47,336 bases of DNA. Origin: Thermoanaerobaculaceae bacterium (GTDB lineage: Bacteria; Acidobacteriota; Thermoanaerobaculia; Thermoanaerobaculales; Thermoanaerobaculaceae). Under the pieces are notes generated by a model. The model had not been told where the DNA came from. It saw only the letters and a program-made list of their open reading frames with translations, and made no database searches. Position 1 is the stretch's first letter, and every line of letters begins with the position of its first letter. Positions 45,544-47,336 of the stretch are shown one piece after another. The stretch is taken from NCBI GenBank assembly GCA_025456225.1, contig JALOLB010000002.1:1-47336 (forward strand), given 5' to 3'. The translations under genes and the position numbers were made by a program.

Positions 45544-47235
45544 ATGGAGGCGCACCTGAAGGACTGCTTCGCCACCCGACTCGGGTCCCAGGCGGCCCGA
45601 GTTCGTCTTCTCGTGCTGACGGTCGTGCTGCTCGCCGCCGCGCGAGGGGCCTCGGCCCATGCCCGCTCCGAGGTCGCGGTGCCAGTGCGGGACGGCCGGG
45701 CCCTGGCGGTCGACGTCTACCTGCCGGCGACGACCGGCCGGTGGCCCGCGGTCCTCATCCAGACGCCGTACGACAGGCGGCGGTTCGTCCCGATCCTGAT
45801 CGCAGCGCCGACGGACGCGTTGCTCGGCAACCCCGACTACGCCTTCGTGGTCGCCGACTGGCGCGGGTTCTATGGCTCGGCCGGGGCGTCGGCGCCGGGC
45901 TACGACCGCGGTCTCGACGGCTACGACCTCGTGGAGTGGGCGGCAGCGCAGCCGTGGTGCACCAGCGATGTGGGCACGTGGGGCGGGTCCGCCCTGGCGG
46001 TGATCCAGTTCCGGACCGCCTCCAAGCGCCCGCCGCACCTGCGGGCCGCAGTCCCGCAGGTCGGGCACATGGCGGAGAGCTACGGGGGCTACTACCCGGG
46101 CGGGGTCTGGCAGCGCAACAAGAACACCTTCGTCTCGGGGCACTTCGGGCTCGTGGGCGTCGAGGACCACCCGCTGGAGGACGGCTTCTGGGCGCTCGTC
46201 GACGCCGCGGCGATCCAGCCGGAGAGCATCGACGTGCCGATGCTCCACATCTCGGGGTGGTACGACCACGAGACCGCGATCTCCCTGGCGGGGGCGGAGG
46301 CGATCCGCGCCGGCGGGGGACCGAATGCCCGCGATCGGCAGTGGGTGCTGGTCGGGCCGTGGACGCACGGCGGGATCGGGGAGCTGCAGCAGGGCCAGGT
46401 CACCTATCCCGCGGCGGCGGGCGAGGCGGCGCGCCAGGCCGCGGCGTTCTTCGACCACTACCTGCGGGGGATCGCCATCGGCTGGGTGGAACGGCCGCCG
46501 TTCCGCACCGTCTCCATCAACGACGACGCCTGGCGGGACGCCGAAACGTGGCCACCGCCGGCTGCCCGGACGCGGCGGCTGTACCTCGCGCCGAACGCGG
46601 CACTGGCCGACGCGCCGGCTCCAGGTGCGACTCCGCTGGCCTATCTCTCCGACCCGACCAACCCCGTGCCGACGCTGTTCGGTGCCATCCTCACCGAAGG
46701 CTGGGGAACCAAGGGGCCGGGCGACCTGCGCTCCGTGGAGGCGCGGTCCGACGTGCTGACGTTCACCACGCCGCCGCTGGCGCGCCCGCTGCACCTCGAG
46801 GGGACGCCGGTGGCAGGGATCCACATCGAGTGCAGCGCCGTGGACACCGATGTCGCGGTGCGACTCACCCAGGTCTACCCGGACGGCCGCTCGCTGCTGC
46901 TCGTGGACGGCATCCGGCGCGCATCCCTGAGGGTGTCCTTCTCGACCCGTCAGCTCCTGGCACCCGCGACGGCGGTGCTGGTGCCCGTGGAGCTGCCGCC
47001 CGTGGCGGTCACGATCCCCGCCGGTCACCGCCTCCGCGTGCTCGTGGCGTCCTCGAACTACGACCGCTTCGACGTCAACATGCAGGACGGCTCGTCGCTG
47101 TCCGACGCGCCCGGCGCCCACCCGGTGACCGCCGAGATCCGCGTCCTCCTCGACCCGGCCAGCCCGTCCTGGATCGACATCCCCGTGGTCAACGGAAGCC
47201 AGCCGAGGCGGCACCTCCAGCGCTCCGACCGTTGA
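45544..47235 (+). CDS. Secreted CocE/NonD-family hydrolase (X-Pro dipeptidyl-peptidase/S15 fold)
   Basis: 563 residues; ATG 45544. Signal peptide VRLLVLTVVLLAAARGASA. The fold starts EVAVPVRDGRALAVDVYLPA...AVLIQTPYDRR; the nucleophile is in DVGTWGGSALAV (usually GxSYxG here), the acid in MLHISGWYDHET, the His in VLVGPWTHGGIGE. A C-terminal jelly roll follows (about 370-560, LTFTTPPLARPLHLEGTPVAGIHIECSAVDTDVAVRLTQVYPDG). Family members hydrolyse acyl or peptide bonds, such as cocaine, glutaryl-amides or cephalosporin side chains. The natural substrate is unknown. It is encoded after a smaller esterase on the same strand. Confidence 0.9.
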   Translation: MEAHLKDCFATRLGSQAARVRLLVLTVVLLAAARGASAHARSEVAVPVRDGRALAVDVYLPATTGRWPAVLIQTPYDRRRFVPILIAAPTDALLGNPDYAFVVADWRGFYGSAGASAPGYDRGLDGYDLVEWAAAQPWCTSDVGTWGGSALAVIQFRTASKRPPHLRAAVPQVGHMAESYGGYYPGGVWQRNKNTFVSGHFGLVGVEDHPLEDGFWALVDAAAIQPESIDVPMLHISGWYDHETAISLAGAEAIRAGGGPNARDRQWVLVGPWTHGGIGELQQGQVTYPAAAGEAARQAAAFFDHYLRGIAIGWVERPPFRTVSINDDAWRDAETWPPPAARTRRLYLAPNAALADAPAPGATPLAYLSDPTNPVPTLFGAILTEGWGTKGPGDLRSVEARSDVLTFTTPPLARPLHLEGTPVAGIHIECSAVDTDVAVRLTQVYPDGRSLLLVDGIRRASLRVSFSTRQLLAPATAVLVPVELPPVAVTIPAGHRLRVLVASSNYDRFDVNMQDGSSLSDAPGAHPVTAEIRVLLDPASPSWIDIPVVNGSQPRRHLQRSDR

Positions 47236-47295
47236 TTCCGAGTGGCGCCACCGGCGGGAGCCCATGAGGGCGACGAGGACGGGGTCGAGGAGAAG

Positions 47296-47336
47296 CCGTC
47301 CACGACCACGACCACGTCCACGACGACGTCCACGTC
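47296..47336. repeat. GTCCACGACGAC-type low-complexity repeat running off the window
   Basis: CCACGACCACGACCACGTCCACGACGACGTCCACGTC consists of CCACGTC/CCACGAC units, the reverse complement type of the run at 2303-2338. It begins about 60 bp after the CocE-type gene and continues past the end of the window. Confidence 0.55.

Overview
This is a G+C-rich, gene-dense window from a Gram-negative (diderm) bacterium. It encodes several outer-membrane beta-barrels, periplasmic and lipid-anchored proteins, two-component sensors, a sigma-54 activator and at least three sigma-54 promoters. I cannot fix the taxon. The ADOP/MacB-like permease, the paired secreted M14 peptidases and the DUF4136 lipoprotein would suit high-GC Acidobacteriota or Rokubacteria/Methylomirabilota-like soil lineages; this is inference only. 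I saw no rRNA, tRNA, CRISPR array, transposase or phage gene.

Layout. 1-2.1 kb (+): end of an amidohydrolase and a DcaP-like porin. 2.5-7.2 kb (-): histidine kinase with an ABC-type binding-protein sensor, NarL-type regulator, stand-alone receiver, an unknown protein, and a split YjjP/YjjB (ThrE-type) exporter, probably one transcription unit. 7.9-9.4 kb (+): iron-sulfur L-serine ammonia-lyase. 9.5-19.8 kb (-): a long co-directional run: outer-membrane protein, ABM-fold protein, second outer-membrane protein, two exported proteins, arylsulfatase, CoA-disulfide reductase with rhodanese, small membrane proteins, DUF2092 protein, elastin-like repeat protein and another outer-membrane protein. 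20.2-24.5 kb (-): DUF4136 lipoprotein and a 1170-codon GAF/PAS sigma-54 activator.

24.8-31.3 kb (-): an overlapping pair of M14 carboxypeptidases, one of which has lost its zinc ligands, then a PDZ-7/8TM-GAF-GGDEF diguanylate cyclase. 31.6-34.0 kb (+): FtsX/MacB-type permease behind a strong sigma-54 promoter. 34.0-37.3 kb: NikR with a perfect operator and an ECF nickel transporter (NikMN-Q-O), beside a divergent Gly-rich ORF. 37.4-44.4 kb (-): old yellow enzyme, hybrid histidine kinase, HAD hydrolase, and two tandem paralogous membrane proteins of unknown function. 44.5-47.2 kb (+): secreted esterase-like hydrolase and a CocE/NonD hydrolase, separated by an inverted REP-like pair.

The most notable signal is regulatory. 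Two sigma-54 promoters (19864-19878 and 20819-20833, minus strand) each sit 96-97 bp from an identical palindrome, TGACGA-GATG-TCGTCA, with a second conserved 34-bp block in between. One drives the outer-membrane/arylsulfatase run and the other the DUF4136 lipoprotein. The only sigma-54 activator in the window is encoded immediately upstream, and its stop codon lies inside one of the palindromes. This looks like an undescribed activator, site and regulon unit. A third sigma-54 promoter (31505-31520) has a different palindrome (CGTCCGGATCCGGACG) at about the same distance and serves the permease.
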